Source: Kribbella voronezhensis
GTDB lineage: Bacteria; Actinomycetota; Actinomycetes; Propionibacteriales; Kribbellaceae
Length of the DNA stretch: 64,000 nt
Reading direction: 5' to 3'
Assembly: GCF_004365175.1 (NCBI RefSeq)
Contig: NZ_SOCE01000001.1
Coordinates: 4,595,403 to 4,659,402, forward strand
Shown: one piece after another, positions 16,185 to 25,240 of the stretch
Position numbering within the stretch: the first letter of the stretch is position 1
Layout: the number at the start of each line of letters is the position of its first letter
Translations under genes and position numbers: made by a program
Notes under the pieces: model-generated
Database searches by the model: none
The model's input: the letters and a program-made list of their open reading frames with translations, nothing else
What the model was told of the DNA's origin: nothing

Positions 16185-17030
16185 TCACGGGGTCAGTTGG
16201 AAGGCGGTGGCGTGTTCTTGGGCCCAGGTGCGGTAAGTGAGGGCCGGGCGGCTGAGGAGGGTGGGGACTGTGGGGCTGACTGGTTCCGGGTTGGTGACCA
16301 GGGAAGCCCAGTAGGCGACCGAGGTTTCGGCGAGGGTGGGGTCGGCGCCGAGGGCGAGCATGGCCTGGCGGGCTTCGGCTGGGGTCTGTTCCTCGATGCG
16401 CATTGGTTTGCCGGTGACCTCGCTGAGGATGGTGATCTGCTGGGTCTGGGTGAGCACCTCGGGACCGGTCAGCACATATTTCTGGCCGATGTGTTTGTCG
16501 TCCAGCAACGTGACGACCGCGACCGCGGCGATGTCGCGCTCGTGGATCAGCGACCGCCCGGCCTCGGGCGACGCAACCCGTACGACGTCTCCGCGGCGGA
16601 ACTCGGCTGCCCAGCCGAGCGTGTTGACCGCGAAACCACCAGCGCGCAGGTACGTCCAGTCCGAGCCGACCAGCAGGTCCTCGATCTGCCCCCAGACTCC
16701 GTTCGCGGCCGGCGGTCGATCGTCGCGCACGCTCATCGAGGACAAGTAGACGACCCGCGAGACCTGCTCGGTCAGGGCCGCGACCACGGGCCGTGCACCT
16801 TCGGCGCTGAACGACGGCCACAGAAAGAACGCAGCATCCACCCCGGTCGCGGCCCGCTCGACAGCCGCCTCGTCGGTGATGTCGCCCTGCACAACCTCAA
16901 CAGCCTCGGGCAGCGCGGCACCCGCCGGATTGCGAACCAGCGCGCGCACCGTAGTACCGGCTTCCAGCAGGCCCTGTACTACGTGGCGCCCGACGCGCCC
17001 GGTCGCTCCGGTGACGAGGATCGTGGTCAT
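16185..17030 (-). CDS. NmrA-like NAD(P)H-binding oxidoreductase
   Basis: 281 residues from ATG 17030, preceded by AGGAGCTGGA. N-terminal Rossmann motif MTTILVTGATGRVGRHVVQGLLEAG (GxxGxxG) and a VVYLSSMS segment; atypical short-chain dehydrogenase of the NmrA/QOR2 type, which sense or use NAD(P)H. It occupies exactly the slot where nuoD would be, and points the opposite way, so it appears to be an insertion that displaced or replaced nuoD. Confidence 0.85.
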   Translation of the reverse strand: MTTILVTGATGRVGRHVVQGLLEAGTTVRALVRNPAGAALPEAVEVVQGDITDEAAVERAATGVDAAFFLWPSFSAEGARPVVAALTEQVSRVVYLSSMSVRDDRPPAANGVWGQIEDLLVGSDWTYLRAGGFAVNTLGWAAEFRRGDVVRVASPEAGRSLIHERDIAAVAVVTLLDDKHIGQKYVLTGPEVLTQTQQITILSEVTGKPMRIEEQTPAEARQAMLALGADPTLAETSVAYWASLVTNPEPVSPTVPTLLSRPALTYRTWAQEHATAFQLTP

Positions 17031-17114
17031 TCCAGCTCCTTCAGACGGTTGTTTCTCCACACCCTGCGACCTCAACATTGGTTCAGGTCAAGCCGGACTC
17101 GGTAGGGTTCGGTC

Positions 17115-18065
17115 ATGCTCGAGTTCGTGGTGCGGGTCGTCGGCGTGCTGGTCGCGTTCCTGGTGACGCCGTTGCTGGTCGGCCAGGCCGAGCACAAGGT
17201 GATGGCGCACATGCAGTCGCGGCTCGGGCCGATGTACGCCGGTGCGTTCCACGGCTGGGCGCAGCTCGTCGCCGACGGGGTGAAGTTCGTCCAGAAGGAG
17301 AGCGTGACCCCGGCCGCCGCGGACCGGCGGGTCTTCGAGTGGGCGCCGATCGTCGCGATCCTGCCGTACATGGCGGCGATGGCCGCGATCCCGATCGCGC
17401 CCGGCGTCGTCGGCGCGGATCTCGACTCCGGCCTGTTCTTCGTCCTCGCGGTGATGTCCGTCGGCGTGCTCGGCTCGCTGATGGCCGGCTGGGCCAGCGG
17501 CAACAAGTACAGCCTCCTCGGCGGCCTCCGCGTCGCGGCCCAGCTGATGAGCTACGAGTTGCCGTTCGTGCTGTCGGCAGCCAGCGTCGCGGTGGCCGCG
17601 GGCACGCTCAGCCTGAGCGGCATCGTCCACCAGTGGAACCCGTGGTGGATCCTCTGGCAGCTGCCCGGCCTGATCGTGTTCTTCATCGCCGGCCTCGCCG
17701 AGTTGCAGCGGCCGCCGTTCGACATGCCGGTCGCCGACTCGGAGGTGATCTTCGGTCCCTACACGGAGTACACCGGACTCCGCTTCGCCATGTTCTTGCT
17801 CGCCGAGTACGCCGGGATCGTGGTGCTGGCCGGCCTGACCACAGTGCTGTTCCTCGGCGGCTGGAGCGGTCCCGGACCGGACGGCCTCGGCTGGGTCTGG
17901 ACCGCGATCAAGGTCGCCCTGGTCTCCCTCGTCGTCATCTGGGTCCGGGTCGCCTTCCCCCGCATGCGCGCCGACCAACTCCAGAAACTGGCCTGGCAGG
18001 GCCTCGTCCCCTTGGCCCTGCTCCAACTGGCCCTCACCGGCATCGGCGTCGCAGTCTTCTACTGA
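17115..18065 (+). CDS. nuoH: NADH-quinone oxidoreductase subunit H
   Basis: Membrane subunit forming much of the quinone cavity, about 8 helices. Family signatures visible: GPMYAGAFHGWAQLVADGVKFVQKE, EWAPIVAILPYMAAM, and AELQRPPFDMPVADSEVIFGPYTEYTGLRFAMFLLAEYA (acidic quinone-channel loop). 316 residues is short but complete. Starts at ATG 17115. It stands alone between the leftward NmrA-like gene and the leftward ABC exporter block. Confidence 0.95.
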   Translation: MLEFVVRVVGVLVAFLVTPLLVGQAEHKVMAHMQSRLGPMYAGAFHGWAQLVADGVKFVQKESVTPAAADRRVFEWAPIVAILPYMAAMAAIPIAPGVVGADLDSGLFFVLAVMSVGVLGSLMAGWASGNKYSLLGGLRVAAQLMSYELPFVLSAASVAVAAGTLSLSGIVHQWNPWWILWQLPGLIVFFIAGLAELQRPPFDMPVADSEVIFGPYTEYTGLRFAMFLLAEYAGIVVLAGLTTVLFLGGWSGPGPDGLGWVWTAIKVALVSLVVIWVRVAFPRMRADQLQKLAWQGLVPLALLQLALTGIGVAVFY

Positions 18066-18081
18066 GTCCCACGACGCACTA

Positions 18082-18106
18082 CGACGCCGCCGGTACTACG
18101 GCGTCG
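18082..18106. terminator. hairpin between convergent nuoH and ABC permease
   Basis: CGACGCCG (18082-18089) pairs with CGGCGTCG (18099-18106) around a 9-base loop, 17 bases beyond the nuoH stop and overlapping the permease 3' end. No U-tract, so it is a weak-to-moderate bidirectional terminator call. Confidence 0.45.
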
Positions 18107-19313
18107 CCAGCGCCTCGGTCGGCGCGAGCCGTGACGCGCGGATCGCCGGGTAGAGGCCGGCCAGGCCGCCGATCACCAAGGTCGACGCGAAGCCGCCGAG
18201 CAACGCCCACACCGGGATCACCGTCAGCCAGTTCTGGTACGCCGCGTACCCGGCGGTGACTCCGCTGCCCAGCACAGCTCCACCAGCACCGCCCAACGCG
18301 GACAACAGCAACGACTCGGTCAGGAACTGCGTCCGCACCTGCCCCCGGGTAGCGCCCAGGGATCGCCGCAGGCCGATCTCGGCCCGGCGCTCGAGCACGG
18401 AGATCACCATGATGTTGGCAACGCCGACCCCGCCGACGAGCAGTGCGACCGCACCGAGTCCGAGCAGCAGCCCGGTGAACGCCTCACCAGCGGCCTGCTT
18501 CGCCGCGAGCGCATCGGACGGACGCGACACCTCGACCTCGTTCGGCGCCTCGGGGTTCGCGGTAGCCCCGAGGACCGAGCGGACCGCGTCGACCTGGGAG
18601 TCGCGGGACCGGGTGTAGATCCTGGTCGGGTGGCCGTCGAAGCCGAGGGTCGAGTCTGCCGCCGGCCAGCCGATCAGCGCGGCGCTGTCGAGTTCGGGAG
18701 CGAGCGCGGCCGGCTGGAGGATTCCGATCACGGTGAACCAGCGGTTGCCGATCAGCACCTGGGTGTCCGGCCGGCTGATCCCGAGCCGTTCGGCCGCGGC
18801 GGAGCCGAGCACGGTCGCCGGGTACCTGCCGGTCGCCGCGTCGAGCCAGCGGCCGCTGCGAAGGGTGCCGCCGACCGTGGTGAGCAGGTCGACGCGGGCG
18901 GCGTACGGGACGATTCCGTTGGTTTCGACCGCGGGGATCCGGTCGGTGCGGTAGACGTTCCTGTCGTCCACGCGGCCGATCGCGGACTGCTCCAGGACCG
19001 GGCCGATCCGGCCGACCATCGCCTCGGCGGTCAGCGGCAACTGCGCCTGTGATCCGGTCAGCGTCGTGCCGGGAGTGACGGTCAGCAGATTGGTGCCGAG
19101 GGCATCGAGGGTGTTGTTCAGCTCTGCCTGCGAGGACGAGGAGATGCCGACCACGGAGACCATCGCGCCGATCCCGATCGCGATCCCCAGTGCGGACAGG
19201 AACGCTCGCAGGGGCCGCGTCCTCAGCCCCACCGCGCCGACGCGTACGACATCTCCTGCCCAGAGCCGGGCTGGACGCAAGACCTCGTGCGGCCTCACCT
19301 CAGCCGCCGCCAT
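18096..19313 (-). CDS. MacB-type ABC transporter permease
   Basis: 405 residues. One N-terminal helix (about 29-51), a large extracytoplasmic MacB-core domain (about 55-275), and three C-terminal helices ending with the FtsX-type pattern (ERRAEIGLRRSLGATRGQVRTQFLTESLLLSALGG, then GLYPAIRASRLAPTEALATP). Its ATG overlaps the ATPase stop (TGATG). Part of a lipoprotein-fusion protein-ATPase-permease operon next to a two-component system; such systems export peptides, antibiotics or lipids. Confidence 0.92.
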   Translation of the reverse strand: MAAAEVRPHEVLRPARLWAGDVVRVGAVGLRTRPLRAFLSALGIAIGIGAMVSVVGISSSSQAELNNTLDALGTNLLTVTPGTTLTGSQAQLPLTAEAMVGRIGPVLEQSAIGRVDDRNVYRTDRIPAVETNGIVPYAARVDLLTTVGGTLRSGRWLDAATGRYPATVLGSAAAERLGISRPDTQVLIGNRWFTVIGILQPAALAPELDSAALIGWPAADSTLGFDGHPTRIYTRSRDSQVDAVRSVLGATANPEAPNEVEVSRPSDALAAKQAAGEAFTGLLLGLGAVALLVGGVGVANIMVISVLERRAEIGLRRSLGATRGQVRTQFLTESLLLSALGGAGGAVLGSGVTAGYAAYQNWLTVIPVWALLGGFASTLVIGGLAGLYPAIRASRLAPTEALATP

Positions 19314-19975
19314 CAGGCGGCCTCGGGAAGCAGGTGGCCGTCACGCATGGCGAGCCGGCGGGGGAGCGAGGCGGCGATGTCGCGATCATGGGTGATGACG
19401 ACGACCGTCGTACCGGCGGTGTTGAGGTCGCGGAGCAGTTGCATCACGCCGGCACCGGACACCGAGTCGAGTGCGCCGGTCGGCTCGTCCGCGAGAAGCA
19501 GCGCGGGGTCGCCCGCGACAGCGCGGGCGACGGCGACCCGTTGGCGCTCGCCGCCGGAGAGTTCGTGCGGTCGGTGGTGCAGTCGATGTCCTAGACCGAC
19601 GCGTTCCAGCGCGGCCTCGGCCCGGCGACGTCGTTCGCCCCGGCGCAGACCGGAGTACAGCAACCCGTCCGCGACGTTGTCCAGGGCCCGTACGCCGGCC
19701 GCCAGGTGGAACTGCTGGAACACGAAGCCGATCCGGCTCGCCCGCAAGGCCGACAAACCGGCGTCGGACAGCCGCGCCACGTCGTACCGGTCGATCCGCA
19801 CCCGGCCGGTGGTCGGTCGGTCCAGTGTGCCGAGCACGTTCAGCATCGTCGACTTGCCGGACCCGGACGGTCCGACGATCGCGACCAGTTCGCCCGTCTC
19901 GATCCGCAACGACACACCCGCCAGCGCGCTGACCCCGCCCGGATAGGTCTTGGTCACGTCGGTCAGCTCGATCAC
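19313..19975 (-). CDS. MacB/LolD-type ABC transporter ATP-binding protein
   Basis: 220 residues from GTG 19975, which overlaps the stop of the fusion-protein gene. Walker [11 protein letters not shown]-loop [11 protein letters not shown] signature [14 protein letters not shown], Walker [14 protein letters not shown]-loop ITHDRD: complete. Pairs with the permease that follows directly. Confidence 0.95.
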   Translation of the reverse strand: MIELTDVTKTYPGGVSALAGVSLRIETGELVAIVGPSGSGKSTMLNVLGTLDRPTTGRVRIDRYDVARLSDAGLSALRASRIGFVFQQFHLAAGVRALDNVADGLLYSGLRRGERRRRAEAALERVGLGHRLHHRPHELSGGERQRVAVARAVAGDPALLLADEPTGALDSVSGAGVMQLLRDLNTAGTTVVVITHDRDIAASLPRRLAMRDGHLLPEAA

Positions 19976-21018
19976 TTCGGCACCCCCACTTTGATTCCGG
20001 CGGCGATCCCGGCGCCGCTGATCTCGACCCGTCCTCCCGCGAACATCCCGGTCTTCACCGGCACGTACCGCGAACCGTCGGCGCCGACGACCTCGACGCC
20101 GAAACCGCCCTCCTGCAACGCGAGCAGCGCGGCGACCGGGACGGTCAGGACGTTCTTCCGCTCCGAGGCCGTGAACTCCACAGCGACCGAGGCGGGCGCC
20201 GGCGCCTTCTGGTTGCTGATGGCAACAAGTACTTCGAACTTCGTCGTCGGCTCCTGTTCCGGCGCGGTGGCCGGGACGATCTTGGTGGACACCTCGTCGA
20301 TCCGGCCCGCGACCGTACTGTCGTCGGGCAAGGTGGCCGACACCCTGGCGCCCCGCTTCGCCAGCCGCTGATCGGCCGCGTCGAGTTCGACGGTGACAGC
20401 CTTGGTCGTGCCGGAGTAGCTCAACACCGGCTGTCCGGGCGCGATCGGCGCGCCCTGTGAGGCCGCGAGGCTGTCCACCCGCACCGGGCCGTCGGTGAAG
20501 ACGACCTGGCCGAGTTCGACCGCCCCTGTCTCGTCGAAGCCGCGGTCGTCCTGCCACTCCTCGACCGCGTCGGCCGTGGCCGACGTGTACTCGTCGTCCA
20601 CCGTGAACCCGGTGTAGCCCAGATTCTTGAGGTTCTGCTCGAGTTGCAGGACATCTGGCCCCTCGCTGCCGACTGCAAGCCGCCGGTACGCCGGCAGGCC
20701 GCCGTACATGATGCTGGTGGGTTCGTTGTTCACCTTGTAGAGCGCCTGGCCGCGGCTGAGCGCCTGGCCGGTCTCAGGGAGCCAGGTGATCGTGCCGGGC
20801 CTGCGGCTGACCGCGGACGTCGTGGTGCCGTAGCCCAATTCGCCGTCGACGGTCTCGCTGTCGGTGAGGGTCTGGCGGGTCACCTCGGCCGTCTTGGGCG
20901 GCAGAGCAGCGGTGTCCTTGTCCGCGGCCTGACTGCTGTCCGACCGGCTGAGCAGAACGGCTGTCAACGCGCCACCGGCTGCGAGCGCCACTACGACCAG
21001 TACTGCGCGCCGCGGCAT
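19972..21018 (-). CDS. periplasmic adaptor/membrane-fusion-like protein with peptidoglycan-binding domain
   Basis: 348 residues from ATG 21018. N-terminal membrane anchor ([23 protein letters not shown]). Residues about 100-165 are a PG_binding_1 domain ([40 protein letters not shown]), inserted in an HlyD/RND-like adaptor with barrel regions ([22 protein letters not shown] through [28 protein letters not shown]). This combination is common in Gram-positive MacB systems. Junctions overlap on both sides. Confidence 0.88.
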   Translation of the reverse strand: MPRRAVLVVVALAAGGALTAVLLSRSDSSQAADKDTAALPPKTAEVTRQTLTDSETVDGELGYGTTTSAVSRRPGTITWLPETGQALSRGQALYKVNNEPTSIMYGGLPAYRRLAVGSEGPDVLQLEQNLKNLGYTGFTVDDEYTSATADAVEEWQDDRGFDETGAVELGQVVFTDGPVRVDSLAASQGAPIAPGQPVLSYSGTTKAVTVELDAADQRLAKRGARVSATLPDDSTVAGRIDEVSTKIVPATAPEQEPTTKFEVLVAISNQKAPAPASVAVEFTASERKNVLTVPVAALLALQEGGFGVEVVGADGSRYVPVKTGMFAGGRVEISGAGIAAGIKVGVPK

Positions 21019-21539
21019 CACTTGCCCGCCAGGATGGGCTGACAGGTCTCCTGCGCCTTCTGCAGATCCGGGTCGTCCGCGGTCGCCTTGTCGATCACGA
21101 TCCCGCGCTGACCCGGCTTCGGGTCCGGGAACTTCTCGACGCCGTTCTTCCGCATGCACTCCGCGAACTTCCGCCCGTTCTCCTCCGCCTGAGGGTTGGC
21201 ATTGTTCGATCCGTCGGCCTGCGGGTCGTACTGCTTGCAGGCCTCCATGGCTTTGTCGACGTCCTCCTTGCGGATCCCGCTACTGGGGTCGAGCTTGAGC
21301 TGGATGCCCTTGCCCGGTTCGGGATCCTTGACGTCGATCCCGTTCTCGCGCAGGCATTGGGCGAACTTCACGCCCTTCTCGTCCTGGCTCAGGCTCGCCG
21401 GCGCACTGCTCGGGCCGGTCGCCGCCTGGCTGCCGTTGCCCGAGGCCACCTGCTTGTCCTCGGCCCCGGACCCGCAACCGGTCAGGGTCATGGCCAGGAC
21501 GATCGCGGCCAGGGCGCCGAGGGTGTGCTGTCGCTTCAC
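21018..21539 (-). CDS. lipoprotein with two Cys-containing repeats
   Basis: 173 residues from GTG 21539 (AAGGAGACACC just upstream). Signal ends in LTGCG, so it is lipid-anchored. After a Ser/Ala linker there are two related halves: KFAQCLRENGIDVKDPEPGKG and KFAECMRKNGVEKFPDPKPGQ, each followed by a second Cys (ACKQY; ETCQP). First gene of the exporter operon and divergent from the response regulator, so it may deliver a ligand to the transporter or sense for the kinase (inference). No named function. Confidence 0.8.
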   Translation of the reverse strand: MKRQHTLGALAAIVLAMTLTGCGSGAEDKQVASGNGSQAATGPSSAPASLSQDEKGVKFAQCLRENGIDVKDPEPGKGIQLKLDPSSGIRKEDVDKAMEACKQYDPQADGSNNANPQAEENGRKFAECMRKNGVEKFPDPKPGQRGIVIDKATADDPDLQKAQETCQPILAGK

Positions 21540-21675
21540 GGTGTCTCCTTCTGAGTTGGCTGACCTGCCCCAGCCAAGGGGGACCGGCGTTTCCCTGGCG
21601 TTTCCACTGGTCGCTAACGCGGAGGAAACACCGCGGTCGGCGATCATGGGAGAACCGAGGAGAGGGGGCGGTCGA

Positions 21676-22332
21676 ATGCGGGTACTGGTGGCCGAGGACG
21701 AACCGTTGCTCGCGGCAGCGATCGCGGAGTGGCTGCGCGACGAGGCGCACGCTGTCGACCTGGCCGCCGACGGCTCGGCCGCGCTCGAACGGCTGACGGT
21801 CAACGAGTACGACGTACTGGTGCTGGACCGGGATCTCCCGCGCGTCCACGGGGACGACGTCTGCCGTGAACTGGTGGCGTCCGGGTCGACCACCCGGGTA
21901 CTGATGCTGACGGCCGCGGCGGCGATCAACGATCGGGTGGAAGGGCTCGGACTCGGTGCCGACGACTACCTGACCAAGCCGTTCGCGTTCGCCGAACTGG
22001 CTGCTCGCGTGCAGGCACTGGGCCGCCGAAGCCGCCCCGCCGATCCACCGGTACTACGGCGTAGCGGGCTGACGTTGGATCCGGCTCGGCACGAGGTGTT
22101 CCGGGACGGCCGCTATGTGCCGCTGGCGAAGAAGGAGTTCGCCGTACTGGCCGAGCTGCTGCGGGCCGACGGGGCCACGGTGTCTGCTGAGCAGTTGCTG
22201 GAGAAGGCCTGGGACGAGCATGTCGATCCGTTCACCGGCGCTGTGCGACTGACGATCCTCAAGCTCCGCCGCAAACTCGGCGAGCCCGCGGTGGTCGAAA
22301 CCGTCACGGGAGTGGGGTACCGGATCCCGTGA
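21676..22332 (+). CDS. OmpR-family response regulator
   Basis: 218 residues from ATG 21676. Receiver domain with EDE near the N-terminus, phospho-acceptor Asp51 (LVLDRDLP), Thr in LMLTAAA and Lys in YLTKPFAF; OmpR/PhoB winged helix from about residue 125 (LAKKEFAVLAELLRADGATVSAEQLLEKAWDEHVDPFTGAVRLTILKLRRKLG). GTG of the kinase gene overlaps its stop. Divergent from the MacB-type exporter operon, which it probably controls. Confidence 0.95.
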   Translation: MRVLVAEDEPLLAAAIAEWLRDEAHAVDLAADGSAALERLTVNEYDVLVLDRDLPRVHGDDVCRELVASGSTTRVLMLTAAAAINDRVEGLGLGADDYLTKPFAFAELAARVQALGRRSRPADPPVLRRSGLTLDPARHEVFRDGRYVPLAKKEFAVLAELLRADGATVSAEQLLEKAWDEHVDPFTGAVRLTILKLRRKLGEPAVVETVTGVGYRIP

Positions 22333-23546
22333 AGCATCTGTCCCTTCGCGCCCGGCTGACCCTGATCTACGGCGGGCTGTTCATGGTGGCCGGCGTGCTG
22401 CTGCTCGGCCTGACCTACGCGCTCTTCAGCCAGCAGCTCTCGTCGGACCATCGGGTGATCGTCAAGGGCACCTACCTGACGCCCGCTCCGAGCGGCGCGA
22501 CGCCGGCCAAGCAGCCACAGAAGGAGCTGGTCGTCCTCAACAGCGCGGGTGACGTCCTGACCGGACCTGACGCCGAGCGGGTGATGAACGAGCAGCGCGA
22601 CCAGTTGCGGTCGGCCGCCACGAAGTCCTTGCTGACTCAAGGCGGGATCGCGCTCCTGCTGGTCGGCGGTCTGGCGGCCGGCTCCGGCTGGCTGGTGGCG
22701 GGGCGGGTGCTCGCGCCGCTTTATCGCGTCACCGATACGGCCCGCCGGATCGCGACGGCACCGGCCGCCGGACGTGGGCTGCACGAGCGGATCGCGCTCA
22801 GCGGGCCGGACGACGAGGTGAAGAATCTCGCCGACGCGTTCGACACGATGGTGGAGCGGCTGGACCACTCCTTCGACGGGCAGCGCCGGTTCGTCGCGAA
22901 CGCCTCCCACGAACTTCGGACGCCGCTCACCGTCGGCCGGGCGCTGGTGGAGGTCGCCATGCACCGGCGATCGGCCTCGGAGGATGTGAAGCAGTTGGGC
23001 GAGAGTCTGCTGGCGATCAACCACCGGCACGAGCAGTTGATCAGCGGCCTGCTGATCCTCGCCGATTCGGAGAAGGAGCTGACGGACCGCTACCCGGTGA
23101 ACCTGGCCGATGTGGTCGGGCACGTGGTGGCCCAGTCCGCCAGCGAGGCGGGCGCCGCCGACGTCGAAGTACGGGCTGATCCGGGGGATGGGCCGACGTC
23201 GGGGGACGCGTTGTTGCTCGAACGGCTGGTGCACAACCTGGTCGAGAACGCGATCCGGCACAACCAGGCCGGCGGGTGGGTCGAGGTCAGCAGCCGGCGT
23301 ACGGCCGATCAGGTGGAGGTCGAGGTGGCGAACAGCGGGGCCGACATCCCGCCGTACGAGGTGGAAGGGTTGTTCAAGCCGTTTCATCGGCTGAACGACG
23401 ACCGGCTGGTCTCGGCGAAGGGCGCCGGGCTGGGGTTGTCGATCGTCCGGTCCGTGGCCGAGGCGCACGGTGGATCGGTCAAGGCCCGGGCGCGTGAGGG
23501 TGGTGGACTGGTGGTGGTCGTGACGTTGCCTGTCGATCCGGGGTGA
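22329..23546 (+). CDS. sensor histidine kinase
   Basis: 405 residues. Two transmembrane helices (about 10-32 and 103-125) frame a short extracytoplasmic loop of about 70 residues; HAMP follows; the phosphorylated His is in NASHELRTP (about residue 195); ATP-binding motifs LVHNLVENAIRHN, and GAGLGLSIVRSVAEAHGG. Coupled to the regulator by a GTGA overlap. A small loop suggests membrane or cell-envelope stress sensing (inference). Confidence 0.94.
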   Translation: MKHLSLRARLTLIYGGLFMVAGVLLLGLTYALFSQQLSSDHRVIVKGTYLTPAPSGATPAKQPQKELVVLNSAGDVLTGPDAERVMNEQRDQLRSAATKSLLTQGGIALLLVGGLAAGSGWLVAGRVLAPLYRVTDTARRIATAPAAGRGLHERIALSGPDDEVKNLADAFDTMVERLDHSFDGQRRFVANASHELRTPLTVGRALVEVAMHRRSASEDVKQLGESLLAINHRHEQLISGLLILADSEKELTDRYPVNLADVVGHVVAQSASEAGAADVEVRADPGDGPTSGDALLLERLVHNLVENAIRHNQAGGWVEVSSRRTADQVEVEVANSGADIPPYEVEGLFKPFHRLNDDRLVSAKGAGLGLSIVRSVAEAHGGSVKARAREGGGLVVVVTLPVDPG

Positions 23547-23589
23547 ACCCGTTCGTGTAGTGGGTGGGACCGAATCTCTGGAGGACCTC

Positions 23590-23931
23590 ATGAAGAAGTA
23601 CCTGCTCAGCATCTATCAGCCGGACGGCCCGCCGCCGGAGCCGGCGGTGCTCGAACCGATCATGAAGAACCTGACCAGCCTGGCCGACGAGCTCCGCGCG
23701 GCCGGGGCCTGGGTGATGGACGCGGGGCTCCATCCGCCGGAGTCGGCGACCGTACTGCGTGCCGCGGGTGACGAGTTGCTCGTCACGGACGGCCCGTTCA
23801 CCGAGGGCAAGGAGCACCTCGGCGGGTTCATGATCATCCAGGCCGAGGACCTCGACGAGGCGCTGGACTGGGCCCGCCGACTCGCCCGGATCCTCGAGCC
23901 GCTGTCGATCGAAATCAGACCCGTCGTCTGA
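23590..23931 (+). CDS. YCII/DGPF-domain protein
   Basis: 113 residues from ATG 23590 (TGGAGGACC upstream). Carries the family's signature DGPFTEGKEHLGGF (residues about 73-86). DGPF proteins are regularly encoded beside ECF42-type sigma factors and are thought to be functionally linked to them. Its stop overlaps the sigma-factor ATG. Confidence 0.92.
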   Translation: MKKYLLSIYQPDGPPPEPAVLEPIMKNLTSLADELRAAGAWVMDAGLHPPESATVLRAAGDELLVTDGPFTEGKEHLGGFMIIQAEDLDEALDWARRLARILEPLSIEIRPVV

Positions 23932-25151
23932 TGCATCCTTCTACAGCGGACATCGCGGGTGTCTTCCGGGCCGAGCACGGGCGCGCGGTCGCCGTACTGG
24001 CCCGGGTGTTCGGCGACCTGGACATCGCGGAGGACGCAGTACAGGAAGCGTTCGCGGCGGCTGTGGAGAAGTGGCCGGACGCCGGGCTGCCGCCGAGTCC
24101 GGCCGGGTGGATCATCATGACCGCACGGAATCGCGCGATCGACCGGTTGCGGCGCGAGGCGTCGCGGGAGGACAAGCACGCGCAGGCGGCATTGCTGCAT
24201 GCCCAGGACGAGCCGCTGGAGGAGGGCGTTGTGCGTGACGACCGACTGCGATTGATCTTCACCTGCTGCCACCCGGCGCTCGCCTTGAACGTCCGCGTGG
24301 CCTTGACGTTGCGGTTGCTCGGCGGCCTCACCACTGCGGAGATCGCCCGTGCGTTTTTGGTGCCTGAAGCAACGATGGCGCAGCGGCTGGTGCGGGCGAA
24401 GGCGAAGATCCGTACGGCGGGGATCCCGTACCGGGTGCCCTACGAGGCTGATCTGCCGGAGCGGGTGCGCGGCGTACTGGCTGTCGTCTACCTGATCTTC
24501 AACGAGGGGTACGCCGCTTCGTCGGGCGACGAGCTGATCCGCTCCGAGCTCTGCCTCGAGGCGATCCGGCTCGGCCGGCTGCTCGTCTCGCTGATGCCAG
24601 ACGAGCCTGAGGCGGTCGGTCTGCTCGCGCTCATGCTGCTGCAGGAATCCCGCCGGCCGGCGCGGGTCGGGCCGGACGGTTCGCTGATCCCGCTGCCGCA
24701 ACAGGACCGCTCACTGTGGGACCGGGGCTTGGTCTCGGAGGGTCAGGATCTCGTACGCCGTTGCCTTCGCCGAGGCGCGCCAGGTCCGTACCAACTGCAG
24801 GCAGCCATCAATGCCGTCCACAGCGACGCGACTTCGGCCTCCGACACAGCGTGGGACCAGATCGTCCAGCTCTACGACCACCTGCTGGCCCTCACCCCCA
24901 CCCCAATCGTCGCCCTCAACCGAGCAGTCGCCGTCGCCGAGCTCGACGGCCCCCTCGCGGCCCTCGCCCTCATCGACGACCTAGACCTCGGCAACTACTA
25001 CCTCTTCCACGCCATCCGAGCCGACCTCCTGACCCGCCTCCACCGCCTCCCCGAAGCCGTCGCCGCCTACGACACAGCCATCACCCTGACCACGAACACC
25101 ACCGAAAAGGCCTTCCTCACCCATCAACGCGCGCAGGTGACCAATCCGTAG
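23931..25151 (+). CDS. ECF42-type RNA polymerase sigma factor with C-terminal TPR-like extension
   Basis: 406 residues, twice the length of a simple ECF sigma factor. Region 2 (DIAEDAVQEAFAAAVEKWP ... GWIIMTARNRAIDRLRR), region 4 (LRLLGGLTTAEIARAFLVPEATMAQRLVRAKAKIR), then a long helical extension (YLIFNEGYAASSGDELIR and later ALNRAVAVAELDGPLAALALIDDL) typical of ECF42 proteins, which have no classical anti-sigma factor. TGATG junction with the DGPF gene. Confidence 0.94.
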   Translation: MHPSTADIAGVFRAEHGRAVAVLARVFGDLDIAEDAVQEAFAAAVEKWPDAGLPPSPAGWIIMTARNRAIDRLRREASREDKHAQAALLHAQDEPLEEGVVRDDRLRLIFTCCHPALALNVRVALTLRLLGGLTTAEIARAFLVPEATMAQRLVRAKAKIRTAGIPYRVPYEADLPERVRGVLAVVYLIFNEGYAASSGDELIRSELCLEAIRLGRLLVSLMPDEPEAVGLLALMLLQESRRPARVGPDGSLIPLPQQDRSLWDRGLVSEGQDLVRRCLRRGAPGPYQLQAAINAVHSDATSASDTAWDQIVQLYDHLLALTPTPIVALNRAVAVAELDGPLAALALIDDLDLGNYYLFHAIRADLLTRLHRLPEAVAAYDTAITLTTNTTEKAFLTHQRAQVTNP

Positions 25152-25240
25152 CAGCCGGCTCACCCTGCCCTTCCATCGCCCGGATCAACAGCTGATATAT
25201 CGCCATCGGTCGAAGGTACGGGTCGCTACAGTCCGGTGGC

